A stretch of DNA of 64,000 nucleotides from Dactylis glomerata (GCA_007115705.1 QXEO01000222.1:1803179-1867178); one strand, 5' to 3'; counted from the stretch's first letter, positions 11,601 through 24,115 are shown. Made by a program: numbers and translations. Notes: generated by a model not told the origin, from the letters alone.

Positions 11601-11971
11601 AGGTCATCTGATGCCTCTTCATCTTTAGCTTCTCCTGTCCCTTCCGCTTCAGCTTCCCCCGTTGCAGTATCACCGTATTCAGGGTACATATCATCATCCT
11701 CTTCTTCTTCATTGTCTTCCATTATAACCCCTCTTTCTCCGTGCTTGGTCCAACAATTATAGCTAGGCATGAAACCTTTTCGAAGTAGGTGGGAGTGAAG
11801 GATTTTCCAGGAAGAGTATTCCTTCTTGTTCCCACAGTAAACACATGGACAACACATAAAACCATTCCGAATGTTTGCCCAAGCCACATCGCCAAAATTA
11901 CGAAGACTTTCAATGAACTCGGAAGTGCGTCGGTCACCGTACATCCATTGTCGTTGGTTCATCTGCGTCAT
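8674..11971 (-). pseudogene. TNP2 transposase (CACTA), decayed
   Basis: Reading leftward from the ATG at 11971 come the transposase-associated domain (start MTQMNQRQWMYG, cysteine motif CCPCVYC), the TNP2 core (11522-9900, with YPDFAGDARNLRFGLSTDGMN and INDWPALSNLLGQTNKGYNACTHC), a DUF4218-like part (about 10190-9634), and a DUF4216 C-terminus (9495-8674, ending DPSIALNGEDTPWLR). TNP2 cuts and rejoins element ends in the nucleus. The gene is broken: a frameshift near 11605, another with loss of sequence near 10850 after YNLPPW, a TGA near 10740, and a stop between 9634 and 9600. Sirevirus B inserted eight bases upstream of the ATG. Confidence 0.92.
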
Positions 11972-12057
11972 ATAATTAGTGCAAGTGCATACTTTGTATC
12001 CCTCATGTTTTGTGTGTTAGATAACAACATTAGGAATTTAAGTGTGTGTTAAGTGGT

Positions 12058-13772
12058 TGATATGTCTCCAACGTATCCATAATTTTTGATGCTCCATGCT
12101 TCTTTTTACACCATTTGCTTAGTGTTTCGTTACACTTCGTGGCATTTTTATGCATTTTCTGGAACTAACCTATTAACGAGATGCCACAGTGCCAGTTCCC
12201 TATTTTCTGCTGTTTTTGTGTTTCAGAAAAGTTACACAGAAAATATTCTCGGAATTGGACGAAACCAAAGCCAGACGTCCAGATATTTCACGGAGCTTCC
12301 AGAACACCGAAGAGGAGACGGAGCCGGACCAGAGGGTGGCCACACCACCGGGGGCGCGGCCCACCCCTGGCCCGCGCCAGCCTGTGGTGTGGGCCCCCTG
12401 GTCCACTTCTGACGCCGCCCCTTCGCCTATAAAGACCCCCCGATGGGAAAAACCTAAATATCCGATCACTTTTCCAGAGCACATCGCGATCCACCGCCGC
12501 CGTCGACCCAAAGATCGGGAGGGTCTAGAAGCTCTTCCCGGCACCCTGTCGGAGAGGGGAATCGCCACCGGAGGTCTTTTTCATCACCATGCTTGCCTCC
12601 GGCGCGATGAGTGAGTAGTCTACCTTGGACTATGGGTCCATAGCAGTAGCTAGTTGGTTGTCTTCTCCACCATGTGCTTCATGTTTAGATCTCGTGAGCT
12701 GCTTTACATGATCGAGACTACCTTTATGTAATTCTACATGTTGTGTTTGTTGGGATCCGATGAATATTGGTGTTATGATTGAGTTGATGTGCTGAATATT
12801 ATCTTATGTTATCTCTATGTTGTTTATGATCTTGCATGCTCTCCGTTGTTAGTAGCTATCTTGGCCGAGTAGTTGCTAGTGACTCCAAGAGGGGGTATTT
12901 ATGCTCGATAGTGGGTTCATGCCTCTATTTAATCTAGGGGAGTGACAGAAACCTCTAAGGTTGTAGATGTGCTATTGCTACTAGGGGGAAAACAACATTC
13001 ATATGCTCAAGGGCATATGCTTTGTTTACATTACACACTTTGCTTAATGCAGTTATCTGTTGTTCGCAACTTAATACTTGTGGAGTTCTCGGATTGATTC
13101 GCCACAAGTGGATTATTAGTCATAGATGCAGTTGGATGGCAGTCTATGTATCTTGTTGTAATGCCCAGAGTAAATCTCATAGTGATCCTCTTGACATGCA
13201 CGTTGTCTTTATTCTATCAATTGCCCAACTGTAATTTGTTTACCCAGCATGTATTATTTTATCTTATGGAGAGACACCGCTAGTGAACTGTGGACCCCGG
13301 TCCTATTTCCTTTATATTGCTATCACCTGTTTACTTTACTCGCACTGTTTACTTTACTCGCATATTACTATTGCTTTCCACTCGATACGCTCATACCCTT
13401 TGTTTCAAGCAAACCGGTGAGATTGACAACCTCATCATAAGTTGGGAACAAAGTATTTGGTTGTGTTGTGTGCAGGTTCCACATTGCCGCTCGCAAAGCA
13501 AAGCTTGGACGAGGCGCCCTATAAATTGTTCGATGCTGTCGCGAAGCTAGCGGGCAGCACCTTCAGTCGTATTCATCCTCCTACTGGATTGATAACCTTG
13601 GTTTCATAACTGAGGGAAAACTTGCTGCTATATTCATCAAACCTTCTCTTGGGGTTTTCCAACTGGCCGGTCATTTACTACATATTCCCACGTCAACTTG
13701 GCACAGAAGTTTTCTGTCACCGTTGCCGTGTATTAAAGAAGAACCTTTCACACCATCATCACCGTGCCATCA
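12058..13772 (+). repeat. Solo LTR of the LARD2-related family
   Basis: Starts TGATATGTCTCC and ends GTGCCATCA, flanked by GTGGT at 12053-12057 and 13773-13777. It matches the reverse complement of the LARD2 LTR (22481-24115), including a CTATAAAG box near 12429. No internal sequence or second LTR is present, so recombination between LTRs has removed the rest. It is about 80 bp longer at the right end than the LARD2 LTR. ORFs inside it are not conserved as proteins. Confidence 0.92.
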
Positions 13773-14121
13773 GTGGTGCAGGTTTTTCAGTTCGAAGAAT
13801 TTCGGCTAAGTCCCTGGGTCGGCGTCACCCAGTAATGGGGCCAGATAATCCAGCCAGGGGGCCAGATAATCCCCCCCCTTCGAGATTTCAGAAATTCGGC
13901 TAAGGACTTAGCTCGGCATCACCCAGGCATGGGGCCGGATATTCCGGCCAGGGGGCCGGATAATCCGCCCCCTCGAGAGTTCTTCAAAAATGTCTAAGGA
14001 CTAAGCGCTGGCGTCACCTAGTAAGGGGGCCGGATTATTGGGCCGGATATTTCATCCTGGCCGGATAATCCGCCCCCCTCAAGATTTCGTCGAAAAACGG
14101 CTAAGGACTCAGGGCGGCGTC

Positions 14122-15557
14122 TGATGTCTACGCACACGTCTGTTCTTGTAGACAGTGTTGGGCCTCCAAGTGCAGAGGTTTGTAGAACAGCAGCAAGTTT
14201 CCCTTAAGTGGATCACCCAAGGTTTATCGAACTCAGGGAGGAAGAGGTCAAAGCTATCCCTCTCAAGCAACCCTGCAATTACGATACAGAAAGTCTCTTG
14301 TGTCCCCAACATACCCAATACACTTGTCAGATGTATAGGTGCACTAGTTCGACGAAGAGATAGTGAAATACAAGTAGTTGTGATGATTATAAGTAGTAAA
14401 TGTGATCTGAAATAAATATCGCTGCGAGCAAACATGTAACAAAATAGTAAGTAAACGGTGTGCAATGCTTGGAAACAAGGCCTAGGGATCATACTTTCAC
14501 TAGTGGACACACTCTCAACAAATATAATATAATTGAACCAATAGATACTATCATCCATATGCAACTCAAAACAATTCTCCAATGGAAAACGAACACTAAT
14601 CATGCGTAGGGCTACGAAGCACTCCTCAAAGTCCGTATGTACCCAAACTAGATTGTCCCACACTATCACCATGAACGCACTAGATGGTTCCAACAAACAC
14701 CAATAATTCATAGAGACATTAACCAAAAAGATACACATGATGCACACACTAGTCACCTTTACACCATGATACGAGGTATCTCCGGAGAGTATAATAATTA
14801 AGCATAGGAGTAGCATAATATCTGAATAATAACATCTACCAATTCAACTAGATACAAAGCTCACGATCACATAAAGATCACATCATGGGAGAGAGAGGTG
14901 AACCACATAGCTACCGGTAGAGCCCTCAGCCCCGGGGGAGAACTACTCCCTCCTAATCATAGGAGACAGCAAGGTTGATGGAGATGGCAGTGAGGTCGAT
15001 GGAGACGGCGGAGACGGTGATGGAGACCAATGGAGATGGTTCCGGGGGCACTTCTCCGTCCCGGTAGGGTGCCGGAACAGAGACTTCTGTCCCCCCGAAA
15101 TTTGTCTTCGATGGCGGCGGCGCTGCGGAACTCTTTTGGAAATTTTGCCGACTCCCCTATGGTTTTCCGTCCCGAGGCTTTATATAGGCGAAGGGGCGTC
15201 GTCAGAGGGCTGCCAGGGCGCCCTCACAATAGGGTGGCGCGGCCAGGGGCTGGGCCACGCCCCCTACGTGTGTGGGCGGCCTCTGGCCCCCCTTTGGCTC
15301 TCTTTCGATCTTCGGTACTCTTCCGGGAAAAATAAGACTTCTGGAACTTGTTTTGTCCAATTCCGAGAATATTTCCTGTGTAGCTTTTCTGAAACACAAA
15401 AATAGCAGAAAATAGGGAACTGGCACTGTGGCATCTTGTCAATAGGTTAGTTCTGGAAATCGCATAAAAATGCCACGAAGTGTAACGAAACACAAGGCAA
15501 ATGGTGTAAAAACAAGCATGGAGCATCAAAAATTATAGATACGTTTGAGACGTATCA
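14122..15557 (-). repeat. 3' LTR of LARD1
   Basis: 1436 bp copy of the LTR, bounded by the GCGTC target copy on the left and the polypurine tract (minus strand AAGCTTGGGGATGC) on the right. Confidence 0.92.
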
Positions 15558-18492
15558 GCATCCCCAAGCTTAACTCCTGCTCGTCCTCGAGTAGGTAAGT
15601 GATAACAAAAGAATAATTTTTGAGGTGACATGCACCTACACAATCTTGATCATCTAAGTAAGCATTGAGTGCTGGGATCAAAAGAACTTAAAACATGGGC
15701 ATGAAAGACATAATCTTGACAATAAGAAACTTAGCAACCATGTTATAACACGAAAAGAAACACAAACGAAAGATCATGAATAATGAAACAATGACAGTCA
15801 AACGTGTGTTCAAATCATAAAGAAAAACATACAAATGGTTTTCAGCTTGTCCCTCATGGAGTAGAAAAACATAAATGCATAGGACACCTTCAAGTTTAAG
15901 TGGGCGACTAGATACAAATAATTTATGAACAAGTGAAACCATGATCATGAATCAATCAATGAAAACTTTGGGACAATGCACATTATACTCAGAATGACAA
16001 CTATGCTCTCTTAACGGTGCATAAAGATAGAAGGTGGAGACTTAACATAAAAATAAAATAAAGGCCCTTCGCGGAGGGAAGCGGTGATTGCAAGTTTTAT
16101 AAACCTTCAAAAATTATGGTACTTACCGGCTTTGAGCTCTCATTGCCCCCATCATAAGCATCTTGAATGGTTAAAGTTAATGCGAGAATACTTATGCTGC
16201 ATATGCTTGACAAATTATAAGTTGAAAACCTCGTGTCCCGTGAATACGAGTACCCAAACCTCATGCTACTTTACTTAGAGCCCCAAGCAAGCTCTTGTCA
16301 TTGTAAGTATACACGTATCATCGAGAACCGCCAACGGGGTACCTCCGTGCCCGATGACATGGAACAAGCCCACATCAAAATGACAGGACAAGCAACCAAT
16401 AAACACCTCGACATCTCTTTTATTTACCATTTGTATAGCTTTTTATTTTGAGATGCGTCGTCGAATGTCCACTATGGGCATGCTGCAAATTTCCACCATG
16501 AATTATGCATGGCTTAGATTGGTGGCCCAAGCGTTTCTCTAACACATATACAAACTCCATGATCCCGCAAGATTCCCAATTCATTTCACACCGCGAGTAT
16601 CCATAAACAAAAGATCACGATATCAACTCAAATAAGAAGTGCAATGTTGAAAGCTTGCCCCATGACGGCATGGCTGGGCTAATTCCCAACTTACAACTTG
16701 TAAGCATAACGACTCAACATAAGAGACCACAATGTCAAAATTTTAAAACGAGAAAAGTAAAGTGTGCCATCCGGTTCGTGAGAGCTTTACTGACCAATTT
16801 TCGCATAACACCAAAAAGAGTTTAATTTGAAGTATAGATAAAAGCAAGTCAAATGTACTTTGGAATAGCAAATTGCTAATAGGTATGTATGGTGGACACT
16901 TTGGAACAACTTGGTTTTTAGGAGTTGGATGCACGAGTAGAGCTCATACTCAGTACAAAATGAAGGCTAGCAAAAGACTAGGAGCGACCAACTAAGAGAG
17001 CATTAACGGCCATAATCATACAAAGCGACAAAGCAACATTAAAAGAAGCATAAGATGGCATCAAAAGTCAAAAACTAAATGATCATAGAGGCTTATGGTG
17101 ACTTTGTATGAGTCTAACATGTGTGAGCATGCGCCAAGTCAACCCAAATAAAGCATCAAGGAGAAAACCAAAATAATGCTTCCAAATAATTAAAACAACG
17201 CATGTTTTTTTCAAAGGCTCATTAAGCAATCTCAGTTATTTGAGACAAGTCATGCTACAGAAAAACCACTAAGCATACTATCAAAACGCAATCAAGTATG
17301 GCATGCAAAAGTCTAAGCCGCAGTCTAAACAAGCTCCTTTTTGTACCACTTTTTTGCATGAAATTTTTCTCTTTTCCAACACCATTCAAACCTTTTTGAC
17401 ACAACTCTTTTGAGGAAAACCAACATATACCAGAGGTCCAAATACACCTTGATGCAAAGATAAAACAAGATCTGAACAAAAATCATGGCGAAAAATGAAA
17501 GCTAAACGCAGTAGCAAAAAAGAGAACACTCGTTGAACGATAAGAGTGAAAACTAGAGTGTTCTTGGCAAATGAAAAGAGAGTTCATCTCCTCCAAAAAA
17601 ACATGATGTGATCTAACCATTTATTGCAGCAAACAAAACAAAAGAAAACTGAAAGCAAAAACAACTGACGCTCCAAGAAAAACGCATAATGTACGAAGCA
17701 ATAAAAATATAGTGTTTTGAAAGGTGACCTGATTTTTGTCGATGAAGAAGGAGGTGCCTCGGGGGCATCCCCAAGCTTTGACGCTTGTACCTCTTGGATA
17801 TTTCTTGGGGGTTGCATGGGCATCCCCAAGCTTGAGCTTTTGTCCATTCTTCATCTCATCTCATCATTCTCCAATCCCTACACTTGAAAACTTCCTTCAT
17901 ACAAAACTAAACACAAATCTATTAGCAACATTAGTGTAAGCATAGCATTGAATCAACCCTTTTTGCTTCAGGTTTCAGCTCAAAACCACCACATATAAAG
18001 TATAAACTACTGTATCAACTTCCCCAAAAGTTCCGTGATCAAAAGAACTCAAAAAGAAAGCGATCGAGCGGCAAACACAAATATTGGCAGAAATCTGTCA
18101 AAACAGAACAGCTGACAAAGGTCAAATTTTTAGAGGGTTTTCTCTTGCTCAAATCAAAAATTGTTCAACTAATAAAAGTTTGGATATAACCTGGGGCATA
18201 TTCACAAGAAATCGCAGGTCCAAAAGATATACAGAGAATTTTCACAAATTTTTACGGTGCAGCACCGAAAACTGTTTCAGGACAGCAACATCCCCAAATC
18301 TTACCTCACTCAAATTAGAGGCTTCTCTTGGCACAATAACGAAATAAAAAGGATAAGGAGCGGTTATTACAGTAGTAATAACTTGCAAGACTCAAATAAA
18401 AGAAAAATAACTGAAAGTAAAACATGGGGTTATCTCCCAAGAGTGCTTTTCTTTAACGCCTTTGAGCTAGGCGCAGTAATTTGAAAAGATGC
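15558..18492 (-). other. LARD1 noncoding interior
   Basis: About 2.9 kb without coding signal, homologous over nearly its whole length to 24116-27030 of LARD2. CATCCCCAAGCTT, the complement of the polypurine tract, occurs at the LTR border (15559) and again at 17766 and 17821. Confidence 0.85.
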
Positions 18493-19455
18493 TCATGTGG
18501 GCGCCATATAAGAGCTTGAGGCAAAGGCGCCATATAGGAACTTAAAGCAATAGAGAGCATCAAAAAGTAAATGTGAAAGAAATTTAAATCTAAACCACTT
18601 CCTATGAAAAATTATCTTGTAAAGAGACAAGTCATGAAAGCGCAAAGCAAAAAGCATAGGAAGGCAAAACAAGTACAACTTCAAGAATTGCAACATAAAG
18701 AGGGGAAACTCAATATTGTTGAGATCCATCAAACCATGTTTCCCTCTCTCATAGTAACTTTCAGTAGCATCATGAATAGAATTAACAATATAACTATCAC
18801 ATAAAGCTTCCCTATCATGAGCCTCATGCATAAAGGAATTAATACTCCCCACATGAACAATCGTAATAGGAGCAGATTCAACAGAATAATTATTCTCATC
18901 ACCATAGTCATCAAAAATAGGAGGCATATTGTAATCATAACTAATTTTCTCCTCAAAAGTAGGTTAACTGAAAATATTATACCCATCATCATAACCATCA
19001 TAAACTAGAGGTTCAGTATCATCACAAGCTAGAGAACAACTATTTCGCAAAGCGTACTCATCAAACATATCATCATAAGAAGGAACATGGATAGTACTAA
19101 TGGTACAACAATTATTAACCTTAGAATTGGTACCAAAAAGATTTTCAATATCAAAAGTAGAGTGCTTTTCCCAATCATGATCACTAACATAGGTAACAGG
19201 CATAGGAACATCACACAGGGGAGATAAAATATCATCAGAGCAAACTTTCTCCACTAAAGCTGGGGAACTAAAAATATCATGCTTAAGAAAACCAGCTTCC
19301 CCAAGCTTAGACTTTTCTATAGCATTAGCAACAACGGTATTCAGAGCATTCATACTAACAACACTATTAGCATGCAAATTAAGCTCCAAATGTTTTTCAA
19401 CTTTCTTTTCAAATCTAAACTTGGGAAAAACACTAAAGAACTCTTTATTTTCCAT
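18493..19455 (-). pseudogene. LARD1 ORF, about 320 residues, unknown function
   Basis: The frame starts with MENKEFFSVFPKFRFEKKVE at 19455, 131 bases after the PBS, and ends at 18493. One in-frame TAA (18964-18966) splits it; changing CAA to TAA would be enough. The middle is acidic with repeated Tyr-Asp (VYDGYDDGYN, FDDYGDENNY). The last 80 residues are rich in Phe, Leu and Tyr (a possible membrane helix around LFMLQFLKLYLFCLP). I see no gag, protease, zinc knuckle or catalytic motif. I recognise similar unnamed ORFs in Triticeae repeats. It occupies the gag position and could be a particle or RNA-binding protein, but nothing here shows that. Confidence 0.6.
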
Positions 19456-19586
19456 TAAGCCTAACTAGTGAAAATAAAAACAAGAAACAAAAAGATATAA
19501 TTGCAGAATCTAAAGGAAATAACTTCGAGCACTCACCAGCAACTAAAAGACTTAGTAGCCAAAAAATGTGAGTACCTTTTACCTTA

Positions 19587-19606
19587 CCTCCCCGGCAACG
19601 GCACCA
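19587..19606 (-). other. Primer binding site of LARD1 (tRNA-Asp type)
   Basis: The minus strand reads TGGTGCCGTTGCCGGGGAGG ten bases inside the 5' LTR. Plant tRNA-Asp would predict TGGCGCCGTTGCCGGGG, so the first 17 bases match with one mismatch. This differs from the initiator-Met PBS of the copia elements and agrees with a gypsy-like origin. Confidence 0.85.
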
Positions 19607-19616
19607 GAAAAGAGCT

Positions 19617-21036
19617 TGATGTCTACGCACGCGTCTGTTCTTGTAGACAGTGTTGGGCCTGCAAGTGCAGAGGTTTGTAGAACAGCTGCAAGTTTCCCTT
19701 AAGTGGATCACTCAAGGTTTATCGAACTCAGGGAGGAAGAGGTCAAAGCTATCCCTCTCAAGCAACCCTGCAATTACGATACAGAAAGTCTCTTGTGTCC
19801 CCAACACACCCAATACACTTGTCAGATGCATAGGTGCACTAGTTCGGCGAAGAGATAGTGAAATACAAGTAGTTGTGATGATTATAAGTAGTAAATGTGA
19901 TCTGAAATAAATATCACTGCGAGCAAACATGTAACAAAACAGTAAGTAAACGGTGTGCAATGCTTGGAAACAAGGCCTAGGGATCATACTTTCACTAGTG
20001 GACACACTCTCAACAAATATAACATAATTGAACCAATAGATACTATCATCCATATGCAACTCAAAACAATTCTCCAATGGAAAACGAACACTAATCATGC
20101 GTAGGGCTACGAAGCACTCCTCAAAGTCCGTATGTACCTAAACTAGATTGTCCCACACTATCACCATGAACGCACTAGATGGTTCCAACAAACACCAATA
20201 ATTCATAGAGACATTAACCAAAAAGATACACATGATGCACACACTAGTCACCTTTACACCATGATACGAGGTATCTCCGGAGAGTATAATAATTAAGCAT
20301 AGGAGTAGCATAATATCTGAATAATAACATATACCAATTCAACTAGATACAAAGCTCACAATCACATAAAGATCACATCATGGGAGAGAGAGGTGAACCA
20401 CATAGATACCGGTAGAGCCCTCAGCCCCGGGGGAGAACTACTCCCTCCTCATCATAGGAGACAGCAAGGTTTATGGACATGGTGGTGAGGTCGATGGAGA
20501 CGGCGGAGATGGCGATGGAGACCGATGTAGATGGCTCTGGGGGCACTTCCCCGTCCCGGCAGGGTGCCGGAACAGAGACTTCTGTCCCCCGAAATTTGTC
20601 TTCGACGGCGGCGGCGCTGCGGAACTCTTCTGGAAATTTCGCCGACTCCCCTAGGGTTTTCCATCCCGAGGCTTTATATAGGCGAAGGGGCGTCGTCAGA
20701 GGGCTGCCAGGGCGCCCTCACAATAGGGCGGCGCGGCCAGGGGCTGGGCCGCGCCCCTACATGTGTGGGCGGCCTCTGGCCCTCCTCCGGCTCTCTTTCG
20801 GTCTTCGATACTCTTCCGGGAAAAATAAGACTTCTGGAACTTGTTTCGTCCAATTCCAAGAATATTTCCTATGTAGCTTTTCTGAAACACAAAAACAACA
20901 GAAAACAGGAAACTGGCACTGTGGCATCTTGTCACTAATCGCAGAAAAACGCCACGAAGTGTAACGAAACACAAGGCAAATGGTGTAAAAACAAGCATGG
21001 AGCATAAAAAATTATAGATACGTTTGAGATGTATCA
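19617..21036 (-). repeat. 5' LTR of LARD1
   Basis: 1420 bp; on the minus strand starts TGATACATCTC at 21036 and ends AGACATCA at 19617. A TATATAAAG box lies at about 20671-20679 on the minus strand. Matches the other LTR with scattered substitutions and one short deletion near 20935. Confidence 0.92.
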
Positions 21037-21137
21037 GCGTCACCCAGTAACCGGGGCGGATTTTTGGCCCGAAGATTTCATTCCGGGCCGGATAATCCGC
21101 CCCTCCGAGTCAGCAATGGCTACATTTCGGGAGGGGC

Positions 21138-21146
21138 TATAAATAC
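21138..21146 (+). promoter_or_regulatory. TATA box of the Sirevirus B LTR
   Basis: CTATAAATA follows the palindromic CCGGATAATCCG words by about 50 bases, as in LTR A, and precedes the conserved inner LTR half. Transcription would start about 30 bases downstream. Confidence 0.75.
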
Positions 21147-21861
21147 CCCTCCCCTTATTTCACCTCAAGCTGCTCGTCCTGCACAAGAAGAACACCTCAT
21201 TTGGAGCCACAAAAAATCACAAGATCTCCTCCCTCAACCCACCAAAGCTCTTGATCTTTGGAGAATCAAAGGAGAAGGCCTTGATCTACATCCTCACCGA
21301 AGCAATTTACTTTCTCCTCTCATTTGCTTGAGGGCCCTTGTGTCTTGGGTTCCCTTGTGTCCCTTGACTTTGATTTGTGTGATTGATATCTTGATACTTG
21401 TTGTTTGACAGCATTGTGTTGTCCTTGGGAGCCTCCAATTCAGTTGTGGATGTGTGCCCCAAGATTGTAAAGGACGGTTCCACCTTGAGGAACCCCTTAG
21501 TGGAAAGTGAGCTAGGCCTTTGTGGCGGAAGCTTGCACCGGAGAATGGGGTGAGCCTTTGTGGTGTTGATTAGGCCTTTGTGGCAACCACACCTCTCCAA
21601 CGTAGACGTACTTCTCCTAAAAAGGAAGGAACTACGGGAATTACATCCGTGTCTCCGTGTGCTCCACTCTCGGTTTCCTCTATCCTTTATCGCCTTTACA
21701 TATTGTATCTTGCTTAGCTTGCTAGTTGTCATATAGGTAAATTCACCCTAGTTGCATATCTAGAGAATTTACCTTTTGTGTCAAGCCTAAATTTAAAAAG
21801 AATTAAAATTTGAGTAGCACCTATTCACCCCCCCTCTAGGTGCCCTTACGATCCGCTCAAT

Positions 21862-21873
21862 TGGTATCAGAGC
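21862..21873 (+). other. Primer binding site of Sirevirus B
   Basis: TGGTATCAGAGC two bases after the LTR end, complementary to initiator-Met tRNA, identical to that of element A. Confidence 0.92.
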
Positions 21874-21908
21874 CTCGGCTCTTTATTCGGGCTTAACCGC
21901 CTAAGAGT

Positions 21909-22480
21909 ATGGGCACTCAACAGAGTGAGGGTCGGGTTTCCGTGGATGACTTCAAAACCTTGGAATCATCCATGACATCTCAAATAAGCGAGTTGCATGA
22001 AATGATAGAGCAACTCATGCAAGCTAGAACTCCTATTGCTCCTCCTCCTCCAGAAAAACCCACTACTCCACAAGGGGAGAATGTGGGGTTGGAAGAAGAG
22101 GATGCCGACAAAGGCACCGATGCTAAGTCTTGCACTAAGGGCGATGGGAAAGGTGAATTCCCTCATTGGTATTCACCCGACCCGCCGATCCCTCATCCCC
22201 ATATTAACAATAGAGGTGACCCACCTAAGCTAGATGCATTAAACTTTGGTCAATGGCAATATCAAATGATCTCTCATATGCGCAGTTCATGCATCGAGCT
22301 TTGGAGGATTGTTCAAGAAGGATTCAAGGCCGTGGATCCCAACAACTTGACAAGAAGAGAGGTGGTCGATAGCCAACTCAATGCAACCGCTCTTCACATG
22401 ATTCAAATTGCCATTGGGTCCAAGGACTTGCCTCACATCCAACACTTCTCCACCACCAAAGAAGCTTGGCAAGGTCTCTC
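21909..22480 (+). pseudogene. Gag of Sirevirus B, N-terminal part
   Basis: From the ATG at 21909 the frame encodes about 190 residues homologous to the first part of gag A: a coiled start, a proline-rich linker, and the capsid region from LDALNFGQWQYQM to EAWQGLS. LARD2 inserted after base 22480, so translation would run into its LTR and stop at 22491. The rest of gag resumes at 37422; element A shows the uninterrupted order. Confidence 0.93.
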
Positions 22481-24115
22481 TGATGCCGAGTAAATGACCG
22501 GCCCGTTGGGAACCCCAAGAGGAGGTGTGATGAATATAGCAGAAAGATTTTCCCTCAGTACGAAACCAAGGTTTGTCGATCAGGAGAGGAAAGAGCCAAA
22601 CGACTGAAGGTGATGCTTGCTAGCTTGCGACAGCTCCGGACAATTTATAGGGCGCCTCGTCCAAGCTTTGCTTTGCTAGCTGCAACGCGGAACCTGCACA
22701 CAACACAACCAAATACTTTGTTTCCAACTTACGATGAGGTTGTCAATCTCACCGGTTTGCTTGAAAGAAATGGTATGAGCGTATCGAGTGGAAAGTGATA
22801 ATAATATGCGAGTAAAGTAAACAGTGCGAGTAAAGTAAACAGGTGATAGCAATATAAAGGAAATAGGACCGGGGTCCACAGTTCACTAGCGGTGTCTCTC
22901 CATAAGATAAAATAATACATGCTGGGTAAACAAATTACAGTTGGTCAATTGATAGAATAAAGACAATGTGCATATGATGAGAGGATCACTATGAGATTTA
23001 CTCTGGGCATTACAACAAAATACATAGACCGCCATTCAACTGCATCTATGACTAATAATCCAGTCACGGGGATATCGTCCGAACACCCCATGAGTATTAA
23101 GTTGCGAACAACAGATAACTGCATTAAGCAAAGTGTGTAATGTAAACAAAGCATATGCCCTCGAGCATATGCATGTTGTTTTCCCCCTAGTAGCAACAGC
23201 ACATCTACAACCTTAGAGGTTTCTGTCACTCCCCTAGATTAAATAGAGGCATGAACCCACTATCGAGCATAAATACCCCCTCTTGGAGTCACTAGCAACT
23301 ACTCGGCCAAGATAGCTACTAACAACGGAGAGCATGCAAGATCATAAACAACATAGAGATAACATAAGATAAATTTCAGTACATCAACTCAAGCATAACA
23401 CCAATATTCATCGGATCCCAACAAACCAAACATGTAGAATTACATAACGGTGATCTCAATCATGTAGGGTAGCTCATGAGATCTAAACATGAAGCACATG
23501 GTGGAGAAGTCAACCATCTAGCTACTGCTATGGACCCATAGTCCAAGGTAGACTACTCACTCATCGCTCCGGAGGCAAGCATGGCGATGAAGAAGACCTT
23601 TGGTGGCGATTCCCCTCTCCAGCAGGGTGTCGGGAAGAGCTTCTGGACCCTCCCGATCTTCGGGTCGACGGCGGCGGCGGATCGCGATGTGTTCTAGAAA
23701 AGTGATCGAGGTTTTTAGGTTTTTCCCATCGGGGGGTCTTTATAGGCGAAGGGGCATCGTCAGAAGTGGACCGAGGTGGTCTCACATATAGGGGGCACAG
23801 CCAGGGCCTGGGCCGCACCACCCTGGTGTGTGGCCACCTCGTGGCCCCACTCCGTCTCCTCTTTGGTTCCCTGGAAGCTTCGGTGAAATTCTGGGCGACT
23901 GGCTTTGGTTTTGTCCAATTCTGAGAATATTTCCTGTGTAACTTTTCTGAAACACAAAAACAGCAGAAAACAGGGAACTGGCACTGTGGTAACTTGTTAA
24001 TAGGTTAGTTCCGGAAAATGCATAAAAGTGCCACAAAGTGTAATGAAACACTAAGCAAATGGTGTAAAAACAAGCATGGAGCATCAAAAATTATGGATAC
24101 GTTGGAGACGTATTA
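22481..24115 (-). repeat. 3' LTR of LARD2
   Basis: 1635 bp from TGATGCCGAG to GACGTATTA (CA mutated to TA at the end). The LTR family is that of the solo LTR at 12058-13772. Confidence 0.9.

Larger units (their letters stand above)
3512..11979 (-). mobile_element. CACTA (En/Spm) DNA transposon, interior
   Basis: Two genes diagnostic of grass CACTA elements lie on the minus strand: TNP2 transposase (8674-11971) and a Transposase_24/TNP1-like gene (3512-5453). The interval also holds hairpins of the kind seen in CACTA subterminal regions. The CACTA termini are not visible: Sirevirus A interrupts the left side inside the second gene, and Sirevirus B interrupts the right side at the 5' end of TNP2. 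This is the oldest layer of the nest, and both genes have frameshifts and stops. I assume one element; two abutting CACTA fragments cannot be excluded. Confidence 0.85.
14122..21036 (-). mobile_element. LARD1: non-autonomous LTR retrotransposon
   Basis: Two LTRs (14122-15557 and 19617-21036) with TGATG...GTATCA ends enclose 4.06 kb, flanked by GCGTC at 14117-14121 and 21037-21041. The PBS (19587-19606) and the purine-rich tract next to 15557 both show minus orientation, so 19617-21036 is the 5' LTR. There is no gag, protease, RT or integrase; the interior holds one unknown ORF (18493-19455) and long noncoding sequence. It would need proteins of an autonomous partner. The two LTRs differ by a few percent by eye. 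Confidence 0.93.
11980..21859 (+). repeat. 5' LTR of Sirevirus B, split by two insertions
   Basis: The LTR consists of 11980-12057, 13778-14121 and 21042-21859, about 1.24 kb without the insertions. It ends ATCCGCTCA before the PBS. Palindromic CCGGATAATCCG and CCGGATATTCCGG words occur at 13845-14080 and 21080-21100, followed by a CTATAAATA box at 21138. The inner part is shared with LTR A. The uninterrupted 3' LTR at 63740 shows the empty site of the first insertion. Confidence 0.92.

Noticed and set aside
12086..12614. ORFs in the solo LTR and similar ones at 15030-15529, 20452-21043, 23561-24087 and 36862-37385
   Set aside because: They recur because the LTR sequence recurs, on either strand, with frames not conserved between copies.
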